Shown: piece by piece, positions 34,837 to 44,235 of the stretch
Layout of the letters: every line of letters begins with the position of its first letter
How positions within the stretch are numbered: the stretch's first letter is position 1
Assembly (NCBI GenBank): GCA_021199495.1
Contig: JAJQHY010000081.1
Span: 1 to 64,000, forward strand
Reading direction: 5' to 3'
Length of the DNA stretch: 64,000 bases
Origin: Lachnospiraceae bacterium
GTDB taxonomy: Bacteria; Bacillota; Clostridia; Lachnospirales; Lachnospiraceae
Position numbers and translations under genes: made by a program
The notes under the pieces: model-generated
Database searches by the model: none
The model's input: the letters and a program-made list of their open reading frames with translations, nothing else
What the model was told of the DNA's origin: nothing

Positions 34837-34868
34837 TGTATTAAGATAATTAATACACTTATTTTTTG
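34832..34868 (+). promoter_or_regulatory. Inverted repeat overlapping the GntR operon start: operator and/or terminator
   Basis: ATAAGTGTATTA (34832-34843) and TAATACACTTAT (34851-34862) are perfect 12-bp arms followed by TTTTT. As DNA it is a long palindrome over the -10 and transcript start, which suits autoregulation by the YtrA-type GntR protein encoded downstream. As RNA it could terminate read-through from the phosphate transporter gene. Confidence 0.55.
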
Positions 34869-34921
34869 CTTTATATTGTTTATACAGAATATGAAACGTA
34901 AACAGAAAGGGGAGAGGGCCG

Positions 34922-35425
34922 ATGATTATACTGGATTACCGGGATAAACGCCCTATTTATGAACAGGTGGTGGAAAAGCTGGAACGTCTCATCGTGGGCG
35001 GCGGTCTGGAGGCCAACACGAAAATGCCGAGCGTGCGTGCGCTTGCGCTGGAGCTGGCGGTCAATCCAAACACAATTCAGCGGGCCTATGCGCAGCTGGA
35101 GCAGGACGGTTATCTGTATACCGTGAGCGGGCGGGGAAGCTTTGTGGCGCACGAGAGCGAGTGGCGCAACGCCAAGGAAAAGCAGCTTACGGAAAAGCTG
35201 AAGGGGGTTGTGGAGGAGGCGAAGGAAGCCGGTATGTCGCAGGAGCAGATCTTAAATGTTGTTGCAGAGGTTTATCAGTTGTCGGAGGAAACAGCAGAGG
35301 CTAATAAAAACCTGAGATCGTTCAAAAAGGCTCAGGAGCTGAAGCTTACTGATGAAAAGAACACATCCGCATCACAGATACTGGAGGAGAATGATGTAAA
35401 AGGGGAGGAAACGGTACATGATTGA
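34922..35425 (+). CDS. GntR family regulator, YtrA subfamily
   Basis: A 167-residue repressor. The N-terminal winged helix-turn-helix contains LDYRDKRPIYEQVVEKLERL, MPSVRALALELAVNPNTIQRAY and GRGSFV, all GntR signatures (quoted in pieces of under 20). It has only a short helical C-terminal part, as in the YtrA group, which regulates linked ABC transporter operons. It ends eight bases into the next gene, so the two are translationally coupled. Its likely operator is the palindrome over the promoter. Confidence 0.9.
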   Translation: MIILDYRDKRPIYEQVVEKLERLIVGGGLEANTKMPSVRALALELAVNPNTIQRAYAQLEQDGYLYTVSGRGSFVAHESEWRNAKEKQLTEKLKGVVEEAKEAGMSQEQILNVVAEVYQLSEETAEANKNLRSFKKAQELKLTDEKNTSASQILEENDVKGEETVHD

Positions 35426-36320
35426 GGTAACAAATTTACAGAAAAGCTTTGGCAAAATCAGGGCGGTCGACGGGATCAACGCGACCATCGAGGAAAGCCA
35501 TGTATTTGGCCTGATTGGAACCAACGGCGCCGGTAAGTCCACATTCTTACGGCTGTTGAGCGGCGTCTTAAAGCCGGACGGCGGTACCATTCTGATTGAC
35601 GGTGAGCCGGTTTATGATCAGCCGAAGGTCAAGGAGAAGGTTTTCTACATTTCCGACGACCAGTATTTTTTTAAGAGCGGTACACCCATGGACATGTTCC
35701 GCCTGTATGAGAGCTTTTATCCGCAGTTTGACAGAAAGCGGGCGCTGGATATGCTGCAGAAGTTCGGACTTGACAAAGAACGGAAGGTCAACACCTTTTC
35801 CAAGGGCATGAAAAAGCAGCTGTCCGTCATCTGTGGGGTGAGCGCCAACACGAAGTATCTGCTCTGTGATGAAACCTTTGACGGTCTCGACCCGGTGATG
35901 CGCCAGGCGGTAAAATCCATTTTTATTCAGGAAATCGAGGAGCGGGGTATGACGCCCATTATTGCTTCTCATAACCTGCGGGAGCTGGAGGATATCTGCG
36001 AATATGTGGGGCTATTGCACCGCGGCGGTATCCTTTTGGAGAAGGATCTGGATGAGATGAAAATGAACATCCACAAGGTACAGTGCGTGCTGCGCAAACC
36101 GGAGGATTCGGATGTGGTGAAGGAGCACTTTGAGGTCCTGAATGAAAATATTAGGGGCAACTTAAAAACCATTACCCTGCGTGGAGAGCGGGAAGAGGTG
36201 GAGGCGCTGTTTGCGGGGCTTGATCCGATCTTTTATGAGCTTCTGCCGCTCTCATTGGAGGAAATCTTTATCAGCGAAACGGAGGTAAAGGGATATGACG
36301 TCAAAACACTTTTTGGTTAA
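35418..36320 (+). CDS. ABC transporter ATP-binding protein
   Basis: A 300-residue single ATPase domain for the downstream permease. Walker A GTNGAGKST is near residue 38. The signature reads SKGMKKQL rather than LSGGQ, usual for YtrB/CcmA-like ABC-2 systems. Walker B is YLLCDETFDGLD and the switch His lies in IIASHNLRELED. It overlaps gntR by 8 bases and the permease gene by 26 bases, so all three are made together. Relatives respond to cell-wall antibiotics or export peptides or lipids; the substrate here is unknown. Confidence 0.9.
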   Translation: MIEVTNLQKSFGKIRAVDGINATIEESHVFGLIGTNGAGKSTFLRLLSGVLKPDGGTILIDGEPVYDQPKVKEKVFYISDDQYFFKSGTPMDMFRLYESFYPQFDRKRALDMLQKFGLDKERKVNTFSKGMKKQLSVICGVSANTKYLLCDETFDGLDPVMRQAVKSIFIQEIEERGMTPIIASHNLRELEDICEYVGLLHRGGILLEKDLDEMKMNIHKVQCVLRKPEDSDVVKEHFEVLNENIRGNLKTITLRGEREEVEALFAGLDPIFYELLPLSLEEIFISETEVKGYDVKTLFG

Positions 36321-38541
36321 ATACATGATCGAGGACCTGCGCCACCGCCTCTGGATGCTGGCACTGTCTGTTCTGGGGAGCTTTCTTTGCATGCCGGTGG
36401 CATATCTGCTGGTGATGGGTACTTATCGTTCCCGCTATGAGGCATATCTTGCGAGCTATGGTACCGAGAAGGCGGCGGATGTTATGCAGACTGGACTGTA
36501 TAACTATTTTCAGGGGATCGGACTGGGCTTGAACGGCGCTGTCGCGATCTGCGGCGCTGTCATTGTGGGACTTTTCGGGTTTCGTTATGTGTTCCGTCAG
36601 GATATGGTGGACACTTTTCACAGTGCGCCCATCAGGCGCAGTACGCTGTTCTGGATTCATTATCTGAACGGTTTCCTGCTCTGGCTGATACCTTTTTGTG
36701 TATGCGGGGTTCTGACACTCATTATGGCGGCCCCCGATATGGCAAAATCAGGGGTGCCCGGACTTTTGCTCGGCTGCGCATTGACAAGCTGCCTGGTTAT
36801 CATGGTATCGTTTCTGACGATTTACAGTCTGGTGCTTTTAGGCGTCATGCTGGCGGGCAATATTTTAAACGCACTGGTTGTCATGGGATTTGTTGGCTTT
36901 GCGGCTTCCGCCGTCTATCTGGTGGTTTATATAGGTTTGGAAAGCTATATGGAGAATTTCTGGCAGATGCCGGTCGCGTATCAGGATTCTGTGTTATGGC
37001 TTTCGCCGGCCATCTCGGCGGTCTGGATTCTGATTTATCGATTAAGTGATACGCTTCTTCTTTCCTCCGGCCTCATTCTCCGCTGTCTGATCGTACTTCT
37101 GACCGCTGTTGTGATGCTGATTGCCGCACTTTTAGTGTATCTGAAGCGTCCCAGCGAGGCAGCCGGTCAGGGCGTATATCGTAAAGGCGTCGCGGCCGTC
37201 ATGCGCATGGTGACTGCCATTGTGGCGGGCTTTGGCGGCTGGTGGTTTTTCTCCGCAATATCCAGCGAAGGGTATGTGGCCTGGGGAATCTTCGGCGCAA
37301 TTCTGGTCAGCTTTCTGGTCTATGGTGTTTTGGATATTGTCTTCACCATGGATTTCAAGGCATTCTGGCGGCATAAAATTCCCATGGCGGTGTCCGTGGT
37401 ATGTACGATTTTCATCGGTCTGTCCTTCTATTTTGACTGGTACGGATATGACAGCTATCTGCCGGCAAAGGATCAGATTGCGGACATGGGAATTTTCCTT
37501 TATAGCTCCAGTTATCGTTACAATGCCAGAGATGAAGTGCTCGCACAGATGCATTATACGGATGTGGACAATATTTACGCAGTGCTGGCAAACGGGAGCG
37601 GCAACGCGTATGCTGCAGTGGAGGAAGGCTCTGCGGATTCAGATTATGTGCTGAGTACGAACGGCGTGTTGTATGACAGCACGGAAACCTGTATCGTGCG
37701 GGTAACTTTGAAAAGCGGCAGGACATATTATCGATATTATGTGCTGGATTCTGACTGCCAGGAGGCTCTGACGCAGATTGCGGAGAGTGATGATTATATT
37801 TCCATTATGTATACGGTTCCGGACGCCGCGGTGGAAACCTGTAATGGGGTGGATATTTACAGAGACGATATGGAGTATTATGCGTCAGATGAGAAGGAAA
37901 TACGGCTTCTTTTAACAGCACTGCAGGAAGATATCAATACCGGTGGGGCAGAGATTATTTTCAGTGATCAGAAAATATACTGCCGGATCCGATATGGATA
38001 CTATAGCGAAAATGGCGGGTATTACTACAATTATGCATTTATTACAGAAGATTATGTGAATACGGTCGCGGCATTGAAGGAGCTGGGACTGGAGGAATTC
38101 ATGGAAGAAATGAATCCTGAGACAGTAGCGTATGTGGAAATCGACTGCAACCTGTATGCCTCTGATTTCGGTGAGACGGATGATATCCTGGAGGTGATGG
38201 GGGAAAAGTTTGGCGTGGATATGAGCGGTGAGACGCTTTCATATGATAGTGAAAAATACGCGGATCTGGCGGAAAGCCTGTATGGGGAAAGCGGAAATGG
38301 GTACGCGACACTGTGGCTGGATATCACGGATCCGGAAGAGATTGAGGAGCTTCTTTCCTTATGCGACTATTACAGCTATCCGTCCTATCCGTCGAGAAAT
38401 CAGCTTTTCTGCAGTTACCCGGATGTGGACGTGTATGTAGTTATGAAAGATGGCAGCGGCTATACTTTCACCATCCCCTACGGAAAGATGCCGAAGGAAT
38501 ATATCTTACGGCTGGCTGCGCAGCTGGAAAAGGAGGAATAG
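36295..38541 (+). CDS. Large ABC-2 type permease
   Basis: A 748-residue membrane protein. Residues 1 to about 400 contain about ten hydrophobic helices of the ABC-2 permease kind. A soluble, Tyr- and Asp-rich region of about 340 residues (from about 405) follows, presumably outside the membrane, with the C-terminus rich in Glu. The soluble part is not one I can assign to a named domain with confidence. It overlaps the ATPase gene by 26 bases. The system is likely an exporter or an antibiotic-sensing transporter controlled by the adjacent GntR protein. Confidence 0.75.
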   Translation: MTSKHFLVKYMIEDLRHRLWMLALSVLGSFLCMPVAYLLVMGTYRSRYEAYLASYGTEKAADVMQTGLYNYFQGIGLGLNGAVAICGAVIVGLFGFRYVFRQDMVDTFHSAPIRRSTLFWIHYLNGFLLWLIPFCVCGVLTLIMAAPDMAKSGVPGLLLGCALTSCLVIMVSFLTIYSLVLLGVMLAGNILNALVVMGFVGFAASAVYLVVYIGLESYMENFWQMPVAYQDSVLWLSPAISAVWILIYRLSDTLLLSSGLILRCLIVLLTAVVMLIAALLVYLKRPSEAAGQGVYRKGVAAVMRMVTAIVAGFGGWWFFSAISSEGYVAWGIFGAILVSFLVYGVLDIVFTMDFKAFWRHKIPMAVSVVCTIFIGLSFYFDWYGYDSYLPAKDQIADMGIFLYSSSYRYNARDEVLAQMHYTDVDNIYAVLANGSGNAYAAVEEGSADSDYVLSTNGVLYDSTETCIVRVTLKSGRTYYRYYVLDSDCQEALTQIAESDDYISIMYTVPDAAVETCNGVDIYRDDMEYYASDEKEIRLLLTALQEDINTGGAEIIFSDQKIYCRIRYGYYSENGGYYYNYAFITEDYVNTVAALKELGLEEFMEEMNPETVAYVEIDCNLYASDFGETDDILEVMGEKFGVDMSGETLSYDSEKYADLAESLYGESGNGYATLWLDITDPEEIEELLSLCDYYSYPSYPSRNQLFCSYPDVDVYVVMKDGSGYTFTIPYGKMPKEYILRLAAQLEKEE

Positions 38542-38579
38542 AAAACGCTGATTGCAGAAAACAGATAAAAATACTGTGA

Positions 38580-38603
38580 AAATGTGATAGCTTCATCACA
38601 TTT
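38580..38603 (+). terminator. Hairpin after the ABC operon
   Basis: AAATGTGAT (38580-38588) and ATCACATTT (38595-38603) form a 9-bp stem around a six-base loop. Only a short pyrimidine tail follows. Confidence 0.4.
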
Positions 38604-38620
38604 CTCTAACAAACGACCGA

Positions 38621-38751
38621 TATACTTCGCTCATCAGAAGCGTACCAGGCTCTGGCCGGTAAAAGCCCTGCACGAAAAAGAGAGTTCGTTTCAGCAGGGG
38701 ACATCATCAGGACAGGCCTGAGGAAACCAATCACGGAGTGTATTTTTTAAG
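38621..38751 (+). promoter_or_regulatory. Structured leader of the LCP gene
   Basis: TATACT (38621-38626) could be a -10 element, though no good -35 is visible. The following 120 nt fold readily: a small stem CGCT/AGCG, then CCCTGC plus ACGAA paired with TTCGT plus GCAGGG (about 38668-38699), then the palindrome CAGGCCTG near 38717-38724 and GAGGAAACC. It may be an unrecognised cis-regulatory RNA. I could not match it to the c-di-AMP or c-di-GMP riboswitch consensus. Confidence 0.35.
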
Positions 38752-39789
38752 ATGAGGAAGAGACTGAAGTTTATCATTATCGGAGTGGAGTTATTTGTAT
38801 TAGTTGCGGTAGCCGGCATTATGTTCAATGTGGTTCACCTGACCAGCGCCACCGAGGGAGTAACCAAGGTGGAGATTCCAGAGGAGGAGGTCCGGATCCA
38901 GGAGGAGGTCAAGGAGAGCGTTGAGATGAAGGGCTACCGCAATATTGCGTTGTTCGGACTCGATTCTACGGTAGGGGAGTTGACGAAAAACACCAGAAGC
39001 GATACAATTATCATAGCGAGTGTGAATCTGGACACCGGTGAGATCAAGCTGATGAGCGTGTACCGGGATACTTATTTAAACCTCGGCGACGATACCTACA
39101 GCAAATGCAACGCGGCTTACGCCAAGGGCGGCCCGCAGCAGGCCATCAGCATGCTGAACGCCAATTTTGACCTGGATATCACGGATTTTGTGGCAATTGG
39201 TTTTGAAGGTCTTAAGGAAGTCATTGATGTGCTGGGAGGCATTTACATTGAGATTGACGAGGACGAGCTTCCGTATGTCAACGGGTATCAGCTGAGCATG
39301 GCAGTAGATATGGGCATTGGCTATACAGAGGTGACAGAGGCCGGATATCAGCTCGTGGATGGACTGCAGGCGGTTGCCTATTGCAGGATCCGTGCGATTG
39401 GCAATGATTTTTCGAGAACCGCAAGACAGCGTGAGGTCCTGATGGCGATCATGGATGCAGCACAGCAGACAGATCCGGCGACACTTACGAAGGCTGTCAA
39501 TGTGGGGGCGCAGTACATCGCAACCAGCGTGGATCTGGAGGATATGGTGGAGCTCGCCGGACAGATTACAGATTATTACATTACGGATGAGGGAGGAGTA
39601 CCTACAGCGGATCAGAGGGTGTTCGCAGATTTAAGCTGCGGAGACAGTATCGTGACGACAGATCTGACGGCGACGGCGTCCTATGTACATCAGGTGCTGT
39701 TTGGCCAGACGGATTATGAGGTCAGTGCGAATCTGCAGAGCATCAGTGATATTATCGCGGAGAACACAGCTCCATACATCCGGAATTAG
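38752..39789 (+). CDS. LytR-CpsA-Psr (LCP) family ligase
   Basis: A 345-residue membrane-anchored enzyme that attaches wall teichoic acid or capsular polymers to peptidoglycan. The N-terminal helix is at about residues 7-28. The LCP core begins near 62 with NIALFGLDS, then TRSDTIIIASVN, SVYRDTYLNL (polyprenyl-phosphate-binding Arg and Asp) and the late RIRAIGNDFSRTARQREVL. The family's conserved Arg and Asp residues are in place. It has its own leader with strong secondary structure. Lies upstream of a two-component system. Confidence 0.9.
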   Translation: MRKRLKFIIIGVELFVLVAVAGIMFNVVHLTSATEGVTKVEIPEEEVRIQEEVKESVEMKGYRNIALFGLDSTVGELTKNTRSDTIIIASVNLDTGEIKLMSVYRDTYLNLGDDTYSKCNAAYAKGGPQQAISMLNANFDLDITDFVAIGFEGLKEVIDVLGGIYIEIDEDELPYVNGYQLSMAVDMGIGYTEVTEAGYQLVDGLQAVAYCRIRAIGNDFSRTARQREVLMAIMDAAQQTDPATLTKAVNVGAQYIATSVDLEDMVELAGQITDYYITDEGGVPTADQRVFADLSCGDSIVTTDLTATASYVHQVLFGQTDYEVSANLQSISDIIAENTAPYIRN

Positions 39790-39866
39790 CATACATGTGT
39801 AGCTTGCATGATGGGTTTCGGATGTATGACAGAACATCGTTTTAAAATGACCTTCGGGAGGATATT

Positions 39867-40523
39867 ATGGCCCGTATTTTAATTGTAGAAGATGAAAAAC
39901 CGATCAACCAACTGATGAAACAAAACCTGGTGCTGCAAAATCACCAGGTTTTGCAGGCTTTTGACGGCCGTGAGGCGCTTGAGATTCTGGATTCGAGGGC
40001 TGATATTGACCTTGTAATCCTGGATATCATGCTTCCTTATATTTCCGGACTGGATATCATCAAGGAGATTCATGACATTCCGGTGATGTTTGTGACCGCA
40101 AGGGACGGCATTCAGGATAAGTTAAAGGGGCTCACCAGCGGGGCGGAGGACTATCTCGTGAAGCCTTTTGATATGCTGGAGCTGATTGCGCGGGTGAACC
40201 TGATCCTGAAGCGGTATAAAAAGGACGCGTCCACTTTCGAGCTGGCAGGTGTTACCGTAGACCTGGTTTCCCAGAGAGTGGTCAGAGATGGGGAGGAAAT
40301 CACGCTGACGCCTCAGGAATGGTCATTGTTAGAGGTGCTGATCCGCAATGTGAATATTGCCTTAAGCAGGGACCGTCTGCTCAATATGGCCTGGGGCTAT
40401 GATTTTGACGGGGATGCGCGCACGGTGGACGTTCACATTGTGAAGCTGCGCAAAAAGCTCGGCTGGGAGAATCAGATCAAGACCTTATATAAACTCGGCT
40501 ATCGTCTGGAGACAACGCAATGA
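39867..40523 (+). CDS. OmpR-type response regulator
   Basis: A 218-residue regulator with a receiver domain (acidic pocket VEDE at 8-11, phosphorylated Asp53 in LVILDIML, switch Lys in VKPFD) and an OmpR/PhoB winged-helix domain ending in KTLYKLGYRLE. GGGAGG precedes the ATG. Its stop overlaps the sensor kinase start by four bases (ATGA). An inverted repeat CATACAT/ATGTATG (39790-39828) lies upstream and may be a binding site. Confidence 0.93.
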   Translation: MARILIVEDEKPINQLMKQNLVLQNHQVLQAFDGREALEILDSRADIDLVILDIMLPYISGLDIIKEIHDIPVMFVTARDGIQDKLKGLTSGAEDYLVKPFDMLELIARVNLILKRYKKDASTFELAGVTVDLVSQRVVRDGEEITLTPQEWSLLEVLIRNVNIALSRDRLLNMAWGYDFDGDARTVDVHIVKLRKKLGWENQIKTLYKLGYRLETTQ

Positions 40524-41905
40524 AGCTGTGGCAGAAAATTTATATAACGGCGCTTCTGCTTTTTTTACCGGTTTTAAACGTAGGTCTTTTCATGGGCGCC
40601 AGAAAAATCTTTGATTATAATATTGAGTCGGCAAAGGATCAGGCTTCAGATGAGGTGCATATGCTCTGCCATACGATTGTGAGGGATATCGAATCCCTGC
40701 CGGGTGTACAGCAGCTGAGGGAAGGCATCGTGGAGGAAGTAAGCCAGACCTATATTGACTATATGGCGAATAAGGATTCGAATGTGACGCTGGAGATCCG
40801 CTATGTGGATATCAGCGAGGATCTGACGATGGGACAGCAGCTGATACAGCTTTATATGGGAGGGGATGACCCGATATTGTATGTGACGGAACTCCTGGAG
40901 ACACCCTATGAGGGCTATCAGCTGTATTACACGAAGCCGCTGACTGATTTTTATCAGCTCTGGTCAGATTTGACAACGGTTTTTATGATTATCAGTTTGA
41001 GCTGTTCAGTCGTGCTGGCTGCCATTCTTTATCTGCTGCTTTACGAGATGACCTATCCGCTCAAGCGATTAAGTGAAGAAGTGGAACGAATGCGCCATGG
41101 TGAGCCGTGGCAGCCGGTGGAGGTGGAGGGGAAGGACGATATTGCCTCTCTGACAGAGCGGTTTAACGAGATGGCGGAAGAGATTCAGAATCAATTGGAG
41201 CAGCTGCAGCGGGAAAACAGTGTCAAGCAGCAGCTGGTGGATGACGTGGCGCATGAGCTTCGCACCCCGTTGACCGCGATTTACGGGTACGCAGAGTATC
41301 TGGAGAAGGCTCCCTGTTCAGAGGAAGAGCGGATTGATGCTTTAGAGTATATCATGACAGAAAGCAAGCGTTTAAGCCATATGGGACAGGAGCTCTTAAG
41401 CATGGCCATTTTCCGGGAGGATGAGTTAAACCGTGAGGAAATTGACGCGAAGGCTTTTGTGAAGGATGTTTCCAGTATGCTGGAGGCAAATTTAAGAGAA
41501 AAACGTATGAAGCTGCAGAGTACAGTCGGAGTTTCGTCTTTCAGCGGGGACCGCAGTATGCTGGTCTGTCTGGTGCGCAATCTGATTGAAAACGCGGCGA
41601 GGGCAAGTGAGAGCGGTTCCACTGTCTGGTTTTCTGTCTGGGAGGAGCCGGATGCTGTCTGCATGGCTGTCCAGGATAAGGGGATTGGAATGGAAGAGGA
41701 GGAGCTGGGGCGTATTACGGACGCGTTTTACCGGGTGGATAAGGCGAGAAGCCGCTCCAACGGCGGCGCCGGCATCGGCTTAAGCCTCTGCAATCTGATT
41801 GTCAAAAAGCATTCCGGTGTTATGCATTTTGAATCAAAACCCGGTGAGGGTACCACGGTGACAGTCGTTTTGCCAAAGGAGGTGGAGCTGGACGATGAAA
41901 TATAA
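40520..41905 (+). CDS. Membrane sensor histidine kinase
   Basis: A 461-residue kinase partner of the preceding regulator. TM1 is at about 5-25 and TM2 at about 155-178, flanking an extracytoplasmic sensor of about 130 residues. HAMP (YPLKRLSEEVERM) follows, then the phosphorylated His in DVAHELRTPLTAIYGYAEYL (HELRTP), the N box NLIENAARAS, and G boxes DKGIGM and GGAGIGLSL. Ligand unknown. It overlaps a small downstream gene by 11 bases, which in turn overlaps the uridine phosphorylase gene, so the signal may relate to nucleosides or to the envelope. Confidence 0.92.
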   Translation: MKLWQKIYITALLLFLPVLNVGLFMGARKIFDYNIESAKDQASDEVHMLCHTIVRDIESLPGVQQLREGIVEEVSQTYIDYMANKDSNVTLEIRYVDISEDLTMGQQLIQLYMGGDDPILYVTELLETPYEGYQLYYTKPLTDFYQLWSDLTTVFMIISLSCSVVLAAILYLLLYEMTYPLKRLSEEVERMRHGEPWQPVEVEGKDDIASLTERFNEMAEEIQNQLEQLQRENSVKQQLVDDVAHELRTPLTAIYGYAEYLEKAPCSEEERIDALEYIMTESKRLSHMGQELLSMAIFREDELNREEIDAKAFVKDVSSMLEANLREKRMKLQSTVGVSSFSGDRSMLVCLVRNLIENAARASESGSTVWFSVWEEPDAVCMAVQDKGIGMEEEELGRITDAFYRVDKARSRSNGGAGIGLSLCNLIVKKHSGVMHFESKPGEGTTVTVVLPKEVELDDEI

Positions 41906-42182
41906 TATTCTGACATTTCTGACGGCTGCGATTATGGTGGCGGTCTCTACTCTGGCACTTACAAGCGGTATGTGGATTTACGAACATAATAAACTGGAAG
42001 CGGAGGAAATGAGAACACCTACCACAATCAGCAATACCATGAGCACGATTTACAGCGATGCTACGCAAAGCAGTGAAGAAAGTGATCCTACATGGGAGAG
42101 AATGGAGGACATCGAGGAAGAGCGCGACGGCGGCTCGGATACGGGTGCCGCGGCAACACAGGAGGATGGCACAGGTGATTGA
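41895..42182 (+). CDS. Small single-pass membrane protein of unknown function
   Basis: A 95-residue protein starting inside the 3' end of the kinase gene and ending inside the start of the next, so translation is coupled on both sides. One hydrophobic segment (about residues 6-29) is followed by an acidic, Ser/Thr-rich tail with many Glu and Asp. No lipobox is seen. The position suggests an accessory or modulator of the sensor kinase. I know no named family for it. The good ribosome binding site AAAGGAGG (about 41876-41883) supports its being real. Confidence 0.65.
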   Translation: MKYNILTFLTAAIMVAVSTLALTSGMWIYEHNKLEAEEMRTPTTISNTMSTIYSDATQSSEESDPTWERMEDIEEERDGGSDTGAAATQEDGTGD

Positions 42183-42957
42183 TTATACGGAAGGCAGCGG
42201 AAAACAATATCATATTCAGGTCGGTCCCGGAGAAGTCGGCAGATATGTTCTGCTGCCGGGGGATCCCAAGCGCTGTATGAAGATTGCGGCGTATCTGGAT
42301 CATCCGGTTTTAGTTGCGGACAGTCGGGAGTTTGTGACCTATACGGGTACACTTGACGGTGAGAAGGTCTCCGTAACCAGCACGGGGATTGGCGGTGCCA
42401 GCACCTCCATAGCAGTGGAGGAGCTGCGCAGATGCGGCGCGGATACCTTTATCCGTGTGGGAACCTGCGGAGGAATGGATGTGGATGTGCAGGGCGGTGA
42501 TATCGTGATTGCCACCGGTGCGGTCCGCATGGAAGGCACCAGTAAGGAATATGCGCCGATCGAGTATCCGGCGGTGGCGGATCTGTCCGTGACAAATGCG
42601 CTGGTGCAGGCGGCAAAAAGTCTGGGCGCGGCATATCATACCGGTGTGGTGCAGTGCAAGGATGCCTTTTACGGCCAGCATGAACCGGAAAAGCTGCCGG
42701 CGGGATATGAACTGATGGAGAAGTGGCAGGCCTGGCTGAAGATGGGGTGCAAAGCCAGTGAGATGGAGTCGGCCGCACTGTTCATTGTAGGCGGGTATCT
42801 GCGCGCCAGAACAGGAACCTGTCTTTTAGCGATTGCCAATCAGGAGCGGGAACGCCTGGGACTGCCCAATAAACAGGTGCATGAAACGGATCTGGTGATA
42901 CGGGTGGCGATTGAAGCGGTGCGGGTTCTGATTGGAGAGGACGGGGAACATGTATAA
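42175..42957 (+). CDS. udp: Uridine phosphorylase
   Basis: A 260-residue nucleoside phosphorylase of the PNP/UDP family that splits uridine (and possibly deoxyuridine or thymidine) into base and (deoxy)ribose-1-phosphate. Blocks are [11 protein letters not shown] (phosphate site Asp and Arg), [16 protein letters not shown], and SEMESAALF (substrate ribose Glu). GTG 42175 is chosen because GGAGG lies nine bases upstream; ATG 42166 would directly abut it. It overlaps the small upstream gene and the downstream deoB by eight bases each. Confidence 0.9.
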   Translation: MIDYTEGSGKQYHIQVGPGEVGRYVLLPGDPKRCMKIAAYLDHPVLVADSREFVTYTGTLDGEKVSVTSTGIGGASTSIAVEELRRCGADTFIRVGTCGGMDVDVQGGDIVIATGAVRMEGTSKEYAPIEYPAVADLSVTNALVQAAKSLGAAYHTGVVQCKDAFYGQHEPEKLPAGYELMEKWQAWLKMGCKASEMESAALFIVGGYLRARTGTCLLAIANQERERLGLPNKQVHETDLVIRVAIEAVRVLIGEDGEHV

Positions 42958-44137
42958 GTATAATCGGATTTTTGTAATAGTCATAGACTCCCTTGGCATC
43001 GGTGCGATGCCGGACAGTGCGGAGTATGGGGATGTTGGTGTGGATACGCTGGGGCATATTGCGGAAAGCGTGGACAGCTTTCACATTCCGAACTTACAGA
43101 AGCTGGGGCTGGCGAATCTGCATCCGATGAAGGGGGTGGAGCCGGTTGAAAAGCCGCTGGCGAGGTTCGCACAGCTGTATGAGCGCAGTGTCAGCAAGGA
43201 CACGATGACGGGACACTGGGAGATGATGGGACTGCATATCACGGCTCCGTTCAAGAGCTTCACGGATACGGGATTTCCACCCGAACTGATCCGGGAACTG
43301 GAAGCACGCTGCGGCAAAAAAGTGATCGGCAATAAAGCCGCGAGCGGCACGGAGATTTTAGAGGAGCTGGGAGAAGAGGAAATCAATACCGGCGCGATGA
43401 TTGTGTATACGTCCGCGGACAGTGTGCTGCAGATCTGCGGCAATGAGGAGACCTTTGATCTTCAGAATCTGTATCGCTGCTGTGAGATTGCCAGAGAGCT
43501 CTGCATGCGGGAAGAGTGGAAGGTGGGTCGTGTGATTGCCAGACCCTATGTCGGAAAGAAAAAGGGTGAATTTGTGCGTACCTCCAATCGCCATGACTAT
43601 GCGGTGGAGCCCTATGGCCCGACGACGTTGACAGCATTAAAGGAAGCGGGCTTTGATGTGATCAGTATCGGTAAAATCAATGATATTTTCTGCGGCAAGG
43701 GTATTACAAGGGCCCTGAAGTCGAGAAACAGTGTGCATGGTATGGAGCAGACAATCGATATGCTGTCAGAGGATTTCACGGGACTGTGCTTTACGAATCT
43801 GGTTGATTTTGACGCTCTTTGGGGACACAGGAGAAATCCTGCGGGATATGCTGAGGAGCTGGAGCGTTTCGATGTGAAGCTGGGTGAGTTCATGGCAGCC
43901 ATGCGGGAGGATGATCTGATGATTATCACAGCTGATCATGGGAATGATCCCACCTATACCGGTACAGATCACACGCGGGAAAAGGTCCCCTTCATTGCCT
44001 GGTCCGCGGACATGGAACGGGGAGGAAAACTTCCTGACCAGGATACCTTCGCGGTGATCGGCTGTTCTGTCGCGGATAATTTCGGCGTGGCCATGCCGGA
44101 GAATACGATTGGAACATCCATTCTTTCTCTGCTCTGA
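42950..44137 (+). CDS. deoB: Phosphopentomutase
   Basis: Interconverts (deoxy)ribose-1-phosphate and -5-phosphate, linking nucleoside phosphorolysis to DeoC and the pentose phosphate pathway. It has 395 residues. Alkaline-phosphatase-fold metal sites are visible: [12 protein letters not shown], the nucleophilic Thr in [20 protein letters not shown] and [12 protein letters not shown] 42950 overlaps the udp stop by eight bases. ATG 42950 has GGGGA upstream and gives the family N-terminus [14 protein letters not shown]. Confidence 0.95.
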   Translation: MYKYNRIFVIVIDSLGIGAMPDSAEYGDVGVDTLGHIAESVDSFHIPNLQKLGLANLHPMKGVEPVEKPLARFAQLYERSVSKDTMTGHWEMMGLHITAPFKSFTDTGFPPELIRELEARCGKKVIGNKAASGTEILEELGEEEINTGAMIVYTSADSVLQICGNEETFDLQNLYRCCEIARELCMREEWKVGRVIARPYVGKKKGEFVRTSNRHDYAVEPYGPTTLTALKEAGFDVISIGKINDIFCGKGITRALKSRNSVHGMEQTIDMLSEDFTGLCFTNLVDFDALWGHRRNPAGYAEELERFDVKLGEFMAAMREDDLMIITADHGNDPTYTGTDHTREKVPFIAWSADMERGGKLPDQDTFAVIGCSVADNFGVAMPENTIGTSILSLL

Positions 44138-44159
44138 AAAAGGAAAGCGCTGCATACAG

Positions 44160-44200
44160 AAGCGGTCCCGGAATGAAAAGCCGGGGCTGTTTTTTATTTT
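44160..44200 (+). terminator. Terminator of the TCS-udp-deoB transcript
   Basis: GCGGTCCCGG and CCGGGGCTGT pair with two G-U pairs around AATGAAAAG, followed by TTTTTTATTTT. Confidence 0.75.
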
Positions 44201-44235
44201 GTGAAAATAATATGAAAAAAATGGCGGAAAATCTG

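Noticed and set aside
38621..38751. c-di-AMP (ydaO) or c-di-GMP riboswitch
   Set aside because: GAGGAAACC and GGTAAAAGCC look superficially similar to ydaO segments, but the GGGGTTAATC and GACAGCTAAC-type blocks are missing, and GEMM motifs do not fit.
42058..42165. Longer N-terminus for uridine phosphorylase
   Set aside because: The extra residues overlap the small upstream gene out of frame, are basic and unlike the family, and the ribosome binding site fits GTG 42175.
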